The position numbers and the translations under genes were made by a program. The notes beneath the pieces are model-generated. The model did no database searches and was not told the DNA's origin. It saw only the letters and a program-made list of their open reading frames with translations. DNA of 64,000 nt from an uncultured Massilia sp. (GTDB lineage Bacteria > Pseudomonadota > Gammaproteobacteria > Burkholderiales > Burkholderiaceae_D). Within the stretch, counting starts at the first letter, position 1, and every line of letters begins with the position of its first letter. Below are positions 52,632 to 60,895 of the stretch, in pieces. The DNA is taken from positions 86,017 to 150,016 of the forward strand of contig NZ_CAJYEB010000018.1 of assembly GCF_913773735.1 (NCBI RefSeq), given 5' to 3'.

Positions 52632-52818
52632 AGGGTGGACGGGTCTCCCATCCACGCGTTCAGGCAGCACCGGCATGATCGTTGCGTCGGATACGGCGTC
52701 GTCCGTGTTTTCGACGGATCGGATGTCGCGTATCACCGCGTGGACGGCAAAGCCGTCCACCCTACGTGGGCTGAACGCCGGGGTCAGAGCCCACCCGCAA
52801 AACCGGGCTCCGACCCCT
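52632..52818. repeat. Intergenic GTGGACGG and GGGGTCAGAGCC repeats
   Basis: The gap beyond the acnA terminator holds a GGGTGGACGGG ... CCGTCCACCCTAC pair (to about 52764, same family as 3105 and 42342), followed by a GGGGTCAGAGCC ... GGCTCCGACCCC pair (52778-52818, related to 40430). No gene is present. Confidence 0.75.
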
Positions 52819-52821
52819 CCC

Positions 52822-53499
52822 TCACATTTCCGCCCATTGCCGCAACAGGTTGTGGTAATGCCCCGTCAACCCGACCAGGGCCGGCGTATCGCCGTGCTGC
52901 GCGCGCAATTCCTGGATGTTGGCGTCGAGCTCGTACAGCATCGTGCGCCGCCAGGAATCGCGCACCATGCTCTGCACCCACAGGAAGGAGGCGACGCGTT
53001 CGCCGCGCGTCACCGGCTGTACCTCGTGGATGCTGGTCGACGGGTACACGATCGCGTCGCCGGCCGGCAGCTTCACCTCGTGGGTGCCGTAGGTGTCGAT
53101 CACGGTCAGCTCGCCGCCGTCGTAGTCGTCCGGATCGCTCAGGAACACCGTGCAGGACACGTCCGAGCGCACCGGCGCGGCGCCGCGGTTGGCGCGCACG
53201 GCGCCGTCCACGTGGGGGCCATAGTGCTCGCCGCCGGCATAGCTGTTGAAGTAAGGCGGCAGGATGCGCAGCGGCAGCGCCGCGGCGAAGAACAGCGGGT
53301 GGTTCATCAGCGCCGCGCTGACCACCTGCCCCAGCTCGAGCGCCGCCGGCGAGCCTTCCGCCAGCTGGCGGTTGCGCTTGACCTGCGCGCCCTGCGCGCC
53401 GACGCTGGCGCGGCCGTCGATCCACTCGCTGTCGCGCATCCGCGCGCGCAGACTCTCCACCTGCTCCGGGGTCAATACGCCCGGGATATGCAACATCAT
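52822..53499 (-). CDS. Fe(II)/2-oxoglutarate dioxygenase, PKHD-type (PiuC/YbiX family)
   Basis: The 225-residue product has the Fe(II) ligands in [11 protein letters not shown] (His and Asp, about 91-101; HxD) and the distal His in [10 protein letters not shown] (about 154-163), with the 2-oxoglutarate-binding Arg in RGERVASF (about 165-172). PiuC-type members accompany iron-siderophore uptake. A Fur box lies 27-45 bp upstream, so it should be induced under iron limitation. GAAGGAAG precedes the first of two tandem ATGs (53499). The substrate is unknown. Confidence 0.92.
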   Translation of the reverse strand: MMLHIPGVLTPEQVESLRARMRDSEWIDGRASVGAQGAQVKRNRQLAEGSPAALELGQVVSAALMNHPLFFAAALPLRILPPYFNSYAGGEHYGPHVDGAVRANRGAAPVRSDVSCTVFLSDPDDYDGGELTVIDTYGTHEVKLPAGDAIVYPSTSIHEVQPVTRGERVASFLWVQSMVRDSWRRTMLYELDANIQELRAQHGDTPALVGLTGHYHNLLRQWAEM

Positions 53500-53525
53500 G
53501 ATCGCTTCCTTCGCCCTGAAATATA

Positions 53526-53544
53526 AATGATAACCATTCGCATT
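53526..53544. promoter_or_regulatory. Fur box upstream of the PKHD dioxygenase gene
   Basis: AATGATAACCATTCGCATT matches the first Fur box of this window (9632-9650) at 15 of 19 positions and keeps the AATGATAA left half. It lies just upstream of the dioxygenase gene. Confidence 0.75.
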
Positions 53545-53734
53545 ATGGGCTGCATTTTACCATTTTGCAAGTATGGTCTTTCGCCCGGCGGCCCCGGCTC
53601 TTGCCGGCTTGTCACAGGCATGTGGCCGAATCAACTACAATAGCGGGGATAAGGGTTTATCATGACCCTCCGGACTGTCGGTCCGCCATCCCGTTTTCGC
53701 ATTCAATCATTACCGAAGAGACTCCCCAAGCGCT

Positions 53735-54985
53735 ATGCGTCGCCCCTCCAAAGACTCACTCAAACTATCGGCAGAAAGCCAGCGTCTCGTCAGCCTCAGC
53801 CACGCCATCGTGCAGGCCGCCAGCCGCGTTGAAGAACGGACCTGGGAACGCAACCTCGACACGCAGTTGCAGAAGCTGCTCAAGACCAACCACCAGGACA
53901 GCATCGACGCCGCCCTCAACGTCCTGTTCAAGGGCGACCTCGCGGTGTACGACGTGCTGATGGATGGCGTCGAAGCCGTCAGCGAATCCTCGACCATGAC
54001 CGAGCAGGGCGCCGACGGCGCCGACATCGGCTGGCAGGCCCTGCTGGTCGCCGCGCCGGTCCTGGCCTGGACGCGATTCTCGATTCCGTCGGGCACGATC
54101 CCGAACGACATCCTGGCCACGCTGAACGCCCACTTCTCGGCCCACCTGCTGGCCGCCGACACCAAGGTCGCCATCGCCCCGACGCTGTACTCGATCGACC
54201 AGTTGCCGCGCACCCATGCCGAGACGTATTCCCTGACCCACAAGCTGGCCCAGGCCGCGCACAAGGGCGGCAACGTCAAGCCGGCCGCGCCGGGTCCGGA
54301 CACCTCGCAGTTCCTGGCCGATACGCGCTACCTGATCGCCGCCGTGGTCGCGCCGGTCGGCGCGCCGCTGTTCCGCTGGCAGGAGCCGCAGCACCATGTG
54401 AATTTCGAAGCCGAACGCGAGCACGCGCTGGAGCAGTGGCGCGCCCAGGCCGGTCCGAACATCGCGCGCCTGCTGCCGGGCTGCGGCGTCGAGCTGCTGT
54501 TGCCGGAAGCCTATTACATCGCCTGCCGCGAAGCCGACAAGGACATCCGCCCGGTATCGATCCGCGCCGCCGTGCACTACCTGACGAATACGCTGGCGGT
54601 GGAACCGAACGACCTGCGCGCCGTCGTGGCCGGCTTCGGCGACGAAGCCAGCGACAACCAGGTCGACGAATACCGCGTCGGCTTCACGCTGCGCCAGTCC
54701 TCCGACGTGGTGTACGGCATCGTCTGGCCGCTGTACGGCCAGGAAGACGAGGAAGGCACGCCGATCGAAGGCGGCGCGGGCGCGGACCGCCCGCTGGCGC
54801 CGATCGAGGACATCGTCCAGCACCTGAACGAGGTCGGCATCAAGCACGTCAAGCGCATCGGCGAACGCTACGTCGCCGAATACTGCGACGACTGCGGCGC
54901 GCCGCTGTTCGCCGATCCGAGCGGCGAGCTGGTGCATGCGGAAATGCCGGAAGATACGCCGGCGGGGAACGAGCACTTCCACTAA
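53735..54985 (+). CDS. DUF2863 family protein
   Basis: The 416-residue product is a full-length DUF2863 protein. It starts with SKDSLKLSAESQRLVSLSHAIVQAASRVEERTWE, has a middle region ARLLPGCGVELLLPEAYYIACREADKDIRP, and ends with a CDDCGAPLF segment (about 384-392) resembling a short zinc site, followed by HAEMPED. No membrane segment is evident. The family is found in betaproteobacteria; function is unknown. Confidence 0.85.
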   Translation: MRRPSKDSLKLSAESQRLVSLSHAIVQAASRVEERTWERNLDTQLQKLLKTNHQDSIDAALNVLFKGDLAVYDVLMDGVEAVSESSTMTEQGADGADIGWQALLVAAPVLAWTRFSIPSGTIPNDILATLNAHFSAHLLAADTKVAIAPTLYSIDQLPRTHAETYSLTHKLAQAAHKGGNVKPAAPGPDTSQFLADTRYLIAAVVAPVGAPLFRWQEPQHHVNFEAEREHALEQWRAQAGPNIARLLPGCGVELLLPEAYYIACREADKDIRPVSIRAAVHYLTNTLAVEPNDLRAVVAGFGDEASDNQVDEYRVGFTLRQSSDVVYGIVWPLYGQEDEEGTPIEGGAGADRPLAPIEDIVQHLNEVGIKHVKRIGERYVAEYCDDCGAPLFADPSGELVHAEMPEDTPAGNEHFH

Positions 54986-55020
54986 GCCGCATTGGTGCCG
55001 CTGACGCGGCATGAAACGAC

Positions 55021-55104
55021 GTCGTCCCGGCGCAGGCCGGGACCCAATTTGCACGCATTTCGATTGCGCGTAAAACTTGGACCCCGGCCTGCGCCGGGGC
55101 GACG
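55021..55104. repeat. Intergenic GTCGTCCCGGCGCAGGCCGGG repeat pair
   Basis: GTCGTCCCGGCGCAGGCCGG at the left and CCGGCCTGCGCCGGGGCGAC at the right form a long inverted pair with an AT-richer centre, between convergent genes. The same family is seen at 37482-37568. Confidence 0.8.
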
Positions 55105-55107
55105 GAT

Positions 55108-56817
55108 TTATGCCTGCGTCCGCTCCGCCAGGTACGCGTGGATCTGCGACACCACCGCAGCCCCCTCCCCCGCCGCCGCCGCCACCCGCTTGGTCGAGCC
55201 GGCGCGCACGTCTCCCACGGCGAACACGCCGTCCACGCTGGTTTCGAGCGCGCGCCGCGCATGCGAGCCGCACGCGTCCACGCCCGTCCGCACGAACCCC
55301 TTGTCGTCCAGGCCGACGCCGCATTCGCGCAGCCAGTCGCTGTTGGGGTCGGCGCCGATGAACAGGAACAGGTGGTGCGTGTCGAACACGACCGGCGCGC
55401 CGCCGTTGCGGCTGCGGCAGCGCACGCGGTTCAGGCCGGCGTCGTCGCCTTCCAGCGCGGCCAGCTCCAGGTGCGTGTGCAGCTCGATGTTGGGCGCGGC
55501 CGCGATGCGCTCGATCAGGTAGCTCGACATCGTCGCTTCCAGGCCCGGCCCGCGCACCATCAGGTGCACGGTTTCCGCGTGCGCCGACAGGAACACGGCG
55601 GCCTGGCCGGCCGAGTTGCCGCCGCCGACCAGCACCACCGTCTGCTTGCGGCACAGCTTGCCTTCGACGGGCGAGGCCCAGTAGTAGACCCCGCGGCCCT
55701 CGTAGCGCGCGAGGTCGGGCAGGTCCGGCTTGCGGTAGCGCGCGCCGGACGCGAGCACCACGGTGCGGGCGCGCAGGCAGCTGCCGTCGTCGAGCTCCAC
55801 CTTCAGCGGACGCTCGCCGCACAGCAGGCGCATCGCCGGCGCGGGGATGGCGACCTCGGCGCCGAACTTGATCGCCTGCACGTAGGAGCGCCCCGCCAGC
55901 GCGCGGCCCGAGATCCCGGTCGGAAAACCCAGGAAGTTCTCGATGCGCGCGCTGGCGCCGGCCTGGCCGCCGTAGGCGCGCTGTTCCAGCACCATCACGC
56001 TCAGGCCCTCCGAGGCGGCGTACACGGCCGTGGCCAGGCCCGCAGGACCCGCGCCGACCACCAGCACGTCGTGCACGGCCTCGCGGTCCAGGCGCGGCAG
56101 CGTGCCGAGGAAGCGGCCGAGTTCGGCCAGGCTGGGATTCTTCAGCACGAAGCCGTCCGGCATCGCCACCAGCGGCCAGTCGCCGTCGTTGCGCCAGTGC
56201 TCGCGCACCAGCTGCGCGGCCTCCTGGTCGCGCGCCGGATCGCGCCGGGTGTACGGATAGGCGTTACGGGACAGGAAGTTCTCGAGTTCGAACGTGCCCG
56301 CATGGGCCGGCGGGCCGATCAGGATCGGGCCGCCCGGGTCGTTGTCGATCAGGCCCACGCGGCGCAGGATGAAGGCACGCATCACGCGCTCGCCCAGGTC
56401 GGCTTCGGCCATCAGCAGCGCGCGCAGCGATTCCGGATCGAGCACCAGCGCGCGCAACTCGCCCTCGGCCACGCCGTCGGCCAGCGGCGGGCGCCCGGAC
56501 AGCTGCGCGACCTCGCCGCTGAACTGGCCCGGCTGGTAGACGTTGACCTCGACCCGCTTGCCGAGCGCATCGGTGCGGCTGCAGCACAGCGCGCCCTCCA
56601 GCACCAGCACCATGCCGGGCGAATCGACCAGCGCGCGGAACACGGTCTCGCCGTCGTGCCAGCGGCGCTCGACGGCGAAACGGCGCACGCGCCGGATGTC
56701 GTCGGCGCCCAGGACCGGATAGATCTGGTGGCCGCGCGTGGCCAGGTCGACCTGGGAGCGCGGTGCGGAGTCGGCCAGCAGGGCCTCGGGGATGAAGTCG
56801 GTGGCGTGGTCGGTCAT
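55108..56817 (-). CDS. Thioredoxin-reductase-like flavoprotein with cyclic-nucleotide-binding domain
   Basis: The 569-residue product has an N-terminal cNMP-binding domain (about 30-150: GETVFRALVDSPGMVLVLEG, PGQFSGEVAQLSGRP), a linker, and a TrxB-like domain starting DVLVVGAGPAGLATAVYAAS (about 250-269), with VVLVGGGNSAGQAAVFLS (about 390) for NAD(P)H. The CxxC pair of true thioredoxin reductase is absent; only KLC remains before the second dinucleotide motif. It may sense a nucleotide and transfer electrons to an unknown partner. Confidence 0.85.
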   Translation of the reverse strand: MTDHATDFIPEALLADSAPRSQVDLATRGHQIYPVLGADDIRRVRRFAVERRWHDGETVFRALVDSPGMVLVLEGALCCSRTDALGKRVEVNVYQPGQFSGEVAQLSGRPPLADGVAEGELRALVLDPESLRALLMAEADLGERVMRAFILRRVGLIDNDPGGPILIGPPAHAGTFELENFLSRNAYPYTRRDPARDQEAAQLVREHWRNDGDWPLVAMPDGFVLKNPSLAELGRFLGTLPRLDREAVHDVLVVGAGPAGLATAVYAASEGLSVMVLEQRAYGGQAGASARIENFLGFPTGISGRALAGRSYVQAIKFGAEVAIPAPAMRLLCGERPLKVELDDGSCLRARTVVLASGARYRKPDLPDLARYEGRGVYYWASPVEGKLCRKQTVVLVGGGNSAGQAAVFLSAHAETVHLMVRGPGLEATMSSYLIERIAAAPNIELHTHLELAALEGDDAGLNRVRCRSRNGGAPVVFDTHHLFLFIGADPNSDWLRECGVGLDDKGFVRTGVDACGSHARRALETSVDGVFAVGDVRAGSTKRVAAAAGEGAAVVSQIHAYLAERTQA

Positions 56818-56909
56818 GCGCGGGGCCTCGTGGAATGATGATGGACATGCATCCCGAATGGTAAACCATGTGCCCCCCGCGCTCTCCTATACCTTAAGAC
56901 AGGTTTCGC

Positions 56910-58064
56910 TCAGCGCCGCCCGATCGCCGCCGCCACGCGCCTGCTGAACTCGGCCGTATTGCCGGCATGCCAGCGCCACACGACGACCAGGTCCTGCTCG
57001 GGCGACACGACGATGTCGTTGTTGCCCGCGCCCAGCGCCGCATACGCGGTGGCCGGCATGCCCGGCAGGTTCTTGCCGCGCGTGTTCAGCCAGAACAGGT
57101 AGCCGTAGTCCGGGCCGTGGGCGCTGGGCGCCAGCGCCGCCTTCACGTAGTCCGGCGGCAGGATCTGGCGTCCGGCCCAGTTGCCGCCGCGCAGCCACAG
57201 GTAGCCGAAGCGCGCCATGTCCCAGGCATCGATCCACATGCCGCCGCCCCAGCGCGTGCCGCCGCTGACCGATGGCAGGAGCTTGCCGTCCAGCTCGACG
57301 TAGCTGTTGTGGTAAGGAATCCATTTCCAGCCGTTCGAGGCGCCGATCGGGTCCATCACTTCCTGCCGGAACACCTCGGGCACGCTCTTGCCGAACACGC
57401 GCAGCAGCGACAGCGCGAAGCGGTTGATGCGCACGTCGTTGTACTCGTAGCGGCCGCCCGGGGCGTCCAGCGTGCGCGGCTTGCGCTCGCCGGCGCCGAA
57501 GGCCGCGCGCCCGACGAAGTCGGCGTTCTTGCCCCACAGGCTGCCTTCCCACTCGGATTCCTGCTGCAGGTGCTGCTTCCAGGTGATGGCGGCGTTGTGC
57601 GCCGACGCGTAGCCGCCGTCCTGCACCGTGCGCCCGACCGGCGCGTCGAGGTCGGCGATCCGGCCGTCGCGCACGGCCACGCCGGCGACCGTCGCCAGCA
57701 TGCTCTTGGCCACGGAATAGGTCGGGTCGACGAATTGCGTGTCGCCGAACTCGGCCACGACGTAACCCTTGTAGATGACGATGCCGTTGGTTGCCGCGCG
57801 CCGCGTCGGCAGCGAGCCGAGCGGCTGGCCGAAGGTCTGCTGCTGGTCGGAGAAGTCGCGCGCGCGTTCGGTCTCGTGCGCCTGCGCCCAGGCGACCGCC
57901 TCGGCCAGGCGCGCCGGATCCATGCCCAGCGCGGCCGGCGCCCTGCGTTCCCATGCGTTGGCCGGCGGAAAGTACGGCCCGGCCGCCCGCGCCGGCAGGG
58001 CGCCGGGACCGGCCAGCGCGACGGCCAGCGCGCCCGCCAGCAGACGGCGGCGCGCCGGCCTCAT
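56910..58064 (-). CDS. Secreted serine hydrolase, class C beta-lactamase fold
   Basis: The 384-residue product has a signal peptide (cleavage near ARAA, about 27) and a beta-lactamase/DD-peptidase fold: nucleophile Ser in YSVAKSML (SxxK, about 118-124), YEYND (YxN, about 217-221) and a C-terminal block WRWHAGNTAE (position of HxG/KTG). The family includes esterases and EstB-like enzymes, so antibiotic resistance is not implied. It overlaps the CYTH gene by four bases. Confidence 0.88.
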   Translation of the reverse strand: MRPARRRLLAGALAVALAGPGALPARAAGPYFPPANAWERRAPAALGMDPARLAEAVAWAQAHETERARDFSDQQQTFGQPLGSLPTRRAATNGIVIYKGYVVAEFGDTQFVDPTYSVAKSMLATVAGVAVRDGRIADLDAPVGRTVQDGGYASAHNAAITWKQHLQQESEWEGSLWGKNADFVGRAAFGAGERKPRTLDAPGGRYEYNDVRINRFALSLLRVFGKSVPEVFRQEVMDPIGASNGWKWIPYHNSYVELDGKLLPSVSGGTRWGGGMWIDAWDMARFGYLWLRGGNWAGRQILPPDYVKAALAPSAHGPDYGYLFWLNTRGKNLPGMPATAYAALGAGNNDIVVSPEQDLVVVWRWHAGNTAEFSRRVAAAIGRR

Positions 58065-58555
58065 GGCGTGTCTTGCCGTTGCGGCTCGTCCGGCCAGCGG
58101 GAATACGGCATGCGCACCAGGCTGGCATTGGTGTAGCGCTTCTCGGCCGTGACCTCGGCACCGATCCAGTCGGGCTTGTCGAAGGCTTCGTCCTCGGCGT
58201 CCAGCTCGATCTCGGCCACGACCAGGCCCGCGTTCAGGCCCAGGAACTCGTCGACTTCCCAGACGTGGCCGGCGTGCGCGATGCGGTGCCGTATCTTCTC
58301 GACCAGCGGCTGCTCGCACAGGCCGTCGAGCAGTTCGACGGCGTCCGCCACGGGAATCTCGTACTCCCATTCGCCGCGGCGGATGCCCGTGCTTTTCCCC
58401 TTGACGGTGATGACGGCGCGCTCGCCCTCGATGCGCACGCGCACGGTGCGCACCGCATCGGACACCAGGTAGCCCTGGCGCATCAGGGTCGGCGTGCCCA
58501 GCCCGCGCCAGCCGTCGTTGGCCGGCAGGAACTTGCGTTCGATCTCGACGCCCAT
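58061..58555 (-). CDS. CYTH domain protein
   Basis: The 164-residue product has the full CYTH fold, starting GVEIERKFL (the ExExK motif), with TVRVRIEGERAVITVKGK (about 36-53), EWEYEIP and EIELDAEDE (about 116-124). It resembles inorganic triphosphatases. Its start lies four bases after the peptidase stop codon and its stop overlaps the hydrolase start, so three genes form a coupled unit (M14 peptidase-CYTH-serine hydrolase). Confidence 0.9.
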   Translation of the reverse strand: MGVEIERKFLPANDGWRGLGTPTLMRQGYLVSDAVRTVRVRIEGERAVITVKGKSTGIRRGEWEYEIPVADAVELLDGLCEQPLVEKIRHRIAHAGHVWEVDEFLGLNAGLVVAEIELDAEDEAFDKPDWIGAEVTAEKRYTNASLVRMPYSRWPDEPQRQDTP

Positions 58556-58559
58556 CGTG

Positions 58560-59684
58560 TCAGTCGTCCAGCGACAGCAGGATCGGCTGCAGCATCGCCG
58601 CGCCCAGCGCGCTGCTCCTGGCGCCGTTCCAGCCGACGTAGGCGTCCGGCAGGTCGGCATTGTCCTTGAACGGCATTTCCAGCGTCAGCGACAGGCATTT
58701 GAAGGTATGGCCGATGTACTTCGAGGCCAGCGTCAGCAGTTCCTCGTTGTACTTGCTGGCCGCGTAGCCGTAGGTCTTCTGGAAGTCCGGGCTGCACGCC
58801 ATGTAGCGTTCGATGAAGGCGTTCTGCGACGCCAGGCGCTCCGGCGTGAAGTCGGCCAGCATCTCGCTGCCGGCCACGAAGTTGTAGGGCAGCGCTTCGT
58901 CGCCGTGGATGTCGAAGAACATGTCGACGCCGGTCTCGTGGATCTTTTCCTTCACGCACAGCACTTCCGGGCTGCGCTCGGCCGACGGCGTCATCCATTC
59001 GCGATTCAGGTTGGCGCCGGCCGCGTTGGTGCGCAGGTTGCCGCGGTAGGCGCCGTCCGGGTTCATGTTCGGGACGATGTAGAACACGCAGCGCTGCAGC
59101 AGCTTGCGCGCCACCGGGTTGGCGTCGTCGAGCAGCGCGTCCATCATGCCTTCGACGAACCATTCGGCCATCGTCTCGCCCGGGTGCTGGCGCGCGATCA
59201 CCCAGATCTTCTTTTCGGCCTGCGGGTTGCCGATCACGACCAGGTTCATGTCGCGGCCGTCGACGGTGCTGCCGATGTCGTGCACGCGCGCGACCGGGTT
59301 CTCGGCCACCTCGCCCAGCAGGCGCAGGTGGCGCTCCCAGGTGTACGGCTCGAAGTAGGCGTAGTAGACGCTGTCGCGCTCCGGCGTGTGGTTGATCGTC
59401 ATGACCTGGCCGTCGAAGCTGGTCGGCACGCGGAACCAGTTCTCGGTGTCGTAGCTGGCGACCGCCTGGTAGCCGTCGAAGCCCTTCGGATAGGTCGCCT
59501 GCCCGGCGTTCAGGAAGCGCATCGTGCAGGCCTGGCCACGCGCGCCCTGCAGGCGGAAGTGGAACCACTGGTGGATGTCGGCGTGGGAATCCTTGCGCAG
59601 CTTCAGGTCGATCCTTGCCGGGCTGGAGGCGTCGACGACGTCGATCGCGCCGGAGTCGAAGAGCTGGCTGATTTTGATGGGCAT
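58560..59684 (-). CDS. M14-family zinc carboxypeptidase (cytosolic-type)
   Basis: The 374-residue product has an N-terminal beta domain (about 1-115) and an M14 catalytic domain of the cytosolic carboxypeptidase (Nna1/CCP-like) type. Zinc ligands are in ARQHPGETMAEW (His and Glu, about 162-173) and FFDIHGDE (His, about 260), and LTLEMPF holds the catalytic Glu near 342. No signal peptide is visible, so it acts in the cytoplasm. Substrates of the bacterial members are unknown. Confidence 0.9.
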   Translation of the reverse strand: MPIKISQLFDSGAIDVVDASSPARIDLKLRKDSHADIHQWFHFRLQGARGQACTMRFLNAGQATYPKGFDGYQAVASYDTENWFRVPTSFDGQVMTINHTPERDSVYYAYFEPYTWERHLRLLGEVAENPVARVHDIGSTVDGRDMNLVVIGNPQAEKKIWVIARQHPGETMAEWFVEGMMDALLDDANPVARKLLQRCVFYIVPNMNPDGAYRGNLRTNAAGANLNREWMTPSAERSPEVLCVKEKIHETGVDMFFDIHGDEALPYNFVAGSEMLADFTPERLASQNAFIERYMACSPDFQKTYGYAASKYNEELLTLASKYIGHTFKCLSLTLEMPFKDNADLPDAYVGWNGARSSALGAAMLQPILLSLDD

Positions 59685-59768
59685 GGCTGATCCTTTGGAA
59701 CCGTTCGAAAAGGGGATGATAGCCGATGCCCGGCCGCCGGCGCATGCCCGGGCCCCGGCGGAGCGGAC

Positions 59769-60170
59769 TCAGTCGTCGAGGTCGATCAGTTCGGGCGCGT
59801 AGGCCAGCAGGATCTGGCGCATCAGCTCGACGTTGCTGCGGTCGAGGACGACGGTGAGGTCCGGCTTGCGGTCCAGGTTGAACGTCATGCTGATCTTGCC
59901 CGGCAGGACCTTGCAATTGACCGTGAAGGCGCGCGGGTTGGCCGGGCTGTCCCAGTCCCACTGGGTGATCTGCGGGCCGTGCGGCGGCGGCTGCAGTTGC
60001 GGATCCTGGTTGACCGGCAGGTTCTTGAGCAGGAAGAACACGATCGACGCCGGCATGATCATGCAGACGTCGCCAGAGCCGTGGTTCGCGAACTTGACCA
60101 GCAGCAGATTGCCGACCCGGTCGCAGGACATGGACATGCTCTTGACTTGACGAATGACCGCAGATTTCAC
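59769..60170 (-). CDS. Conserved hypothetical protein
   Basis: The 133-residue product (MKSAVIRQVKSMSMSC...) has no signal or membrane segment. It has a beta-rich middle with a Pro-rich loop (PQLQPPPHGPQITQWDWD) and a repetitive-looking end NLDRKPDLTVVLDRSNVELMRQILLAYAPELIDLDD. I do not recognise the family. It lies about 85 bp upstream of the peptidase gene in the same direction. Confidence 0.6.
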   Translation of the reverse strand: MKSAVIRQVKSMSMSCDRVGNLLLVKFANHGSGDVCMIMPASIVFFLLKNLPVNQDPQLQPPPHGPQITQWDWDSPANPRAFTVNCKVLPGKISMTFNLDRKPDLTVVLDRSNVELMRQILLAYAPELIDLDD

Positions 60171-60239
60171 GACGAGTTCCTATGTAAATGGGTGGTTGAA
60201 AGCCCGGCGATTCTACCGCATCCCATATCGGAAATGTGT

Positions 60240-60277
60240 GAAAGAAAAGCAAAACGGGGAGCCCGCAGGCTCCCCGT
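60240..60277 (-). terminator. Rho-independent terminator of the KGG gene
   Basis: A perfect 10-bp stem ACGGGGAGCC / GGCTCCCCGT with CGCA loop is followed on the minus strand by TTTTGCTTTTCTTTC. It lies 50-90 bp beyond the stop codon of the KGG-type gene. Confidence 0.8.
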
Positions 60278-60327
60278 ACCGTCCCTCGAGCGGACCGGGC
60301 GGCGCCGCCGCCCCGCCGCGCCCGGCA

Positions 60328-60570
60328 TCACTGCTTGTTGCCCTTCGACGAGCTGCGCGACGACGAACTATTGGCCGACTGGCGGTTGCCGTGGCTCATG
60401 CTGCCGGCACGGCGCGCCTCTTCCGAGGTGAACTCGTGGGCGGTGCCCTTCTCGTGCGCCGCCTTGCCGCCCTGGCTGGCGATCTGGCGCTGGCGCTCCG
60501 GATCCATCGATGCGAAACCGCGATTCTTGGTGCCGCTGCTCTGCTTGTTGCCCTGGTTGTTCGATGCCAT
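60328..60570 (-). CDS. KGG-type stress protein (YciG-like)
   Basis: The 80-residue product is hydrophilic and repeats the stress-protein motif: RGFASMDPERQRQIASQGG (about 18-36) and GKAAHEKGTAHEFTSEEARRAGS (about 35-57), with a Ser/Asn-rich tail. It resembles YciG/GsiB/con-10 proteins induced in stationary phase. GAGGAGAG lies before the ATG. It is divergent from a gene for a disordered hydrophilic protein. Confidence 0.85.
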   Translation of the reverse strand: MASNNQGNKQSSGTKNRGFASMDPERQRQIASQGGKAAHEKGTAHEFTSEEARRAGSMSHGNRQSANSSSSRSSSKGNKQ

Positions 60571-60895
60571 GGTAAGTCTCTCCTCTTCGCGATAAAAACC
60601 GCCGCGTCCTGCGGCAGGCCTGCCAATGTCGCCGGTAGCACCGTTGAGCATCGGACGGAAAACATCTTAGGCATGCGGGATGGCTGAGACTATAGGAGCA
60701 TTTCAGATGACTTTGTAGGATTACGCGATACAGAAAATGCACTGGCGAAATTCTACTTCCGGTAATAAACACTCGTCAGTATTCGTCCTACATATACCCG
60801 CTGCGTCTTCCTATACTGGATTCGCCCACCGGCGCGCATCATTCCCTTGTGAAGCGGGCACGGCCCGCATCGATCCAGCACGCAAGGAGACGATC
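60571..60895. other. Divergent regulatory region of the stress-type pair
   Basis: This 325-bp gap separates the KGG gene and the disordered-protein gene. Its central part (about 60670-60830) is distinctly AT-rich compared with the window. It should contain both promoters and may hold a stress sigma site, but I could not assign a specific motif with confidence. No extra gene is visible. Confidence 0.45.

Noticed and set aside
56910..58064. Acquired beta-lactamase
   Set aside because: The fold is the broad class C/serine-esterase family, the KTG-type motif is not classical, and the genetic context has no mobile elements.
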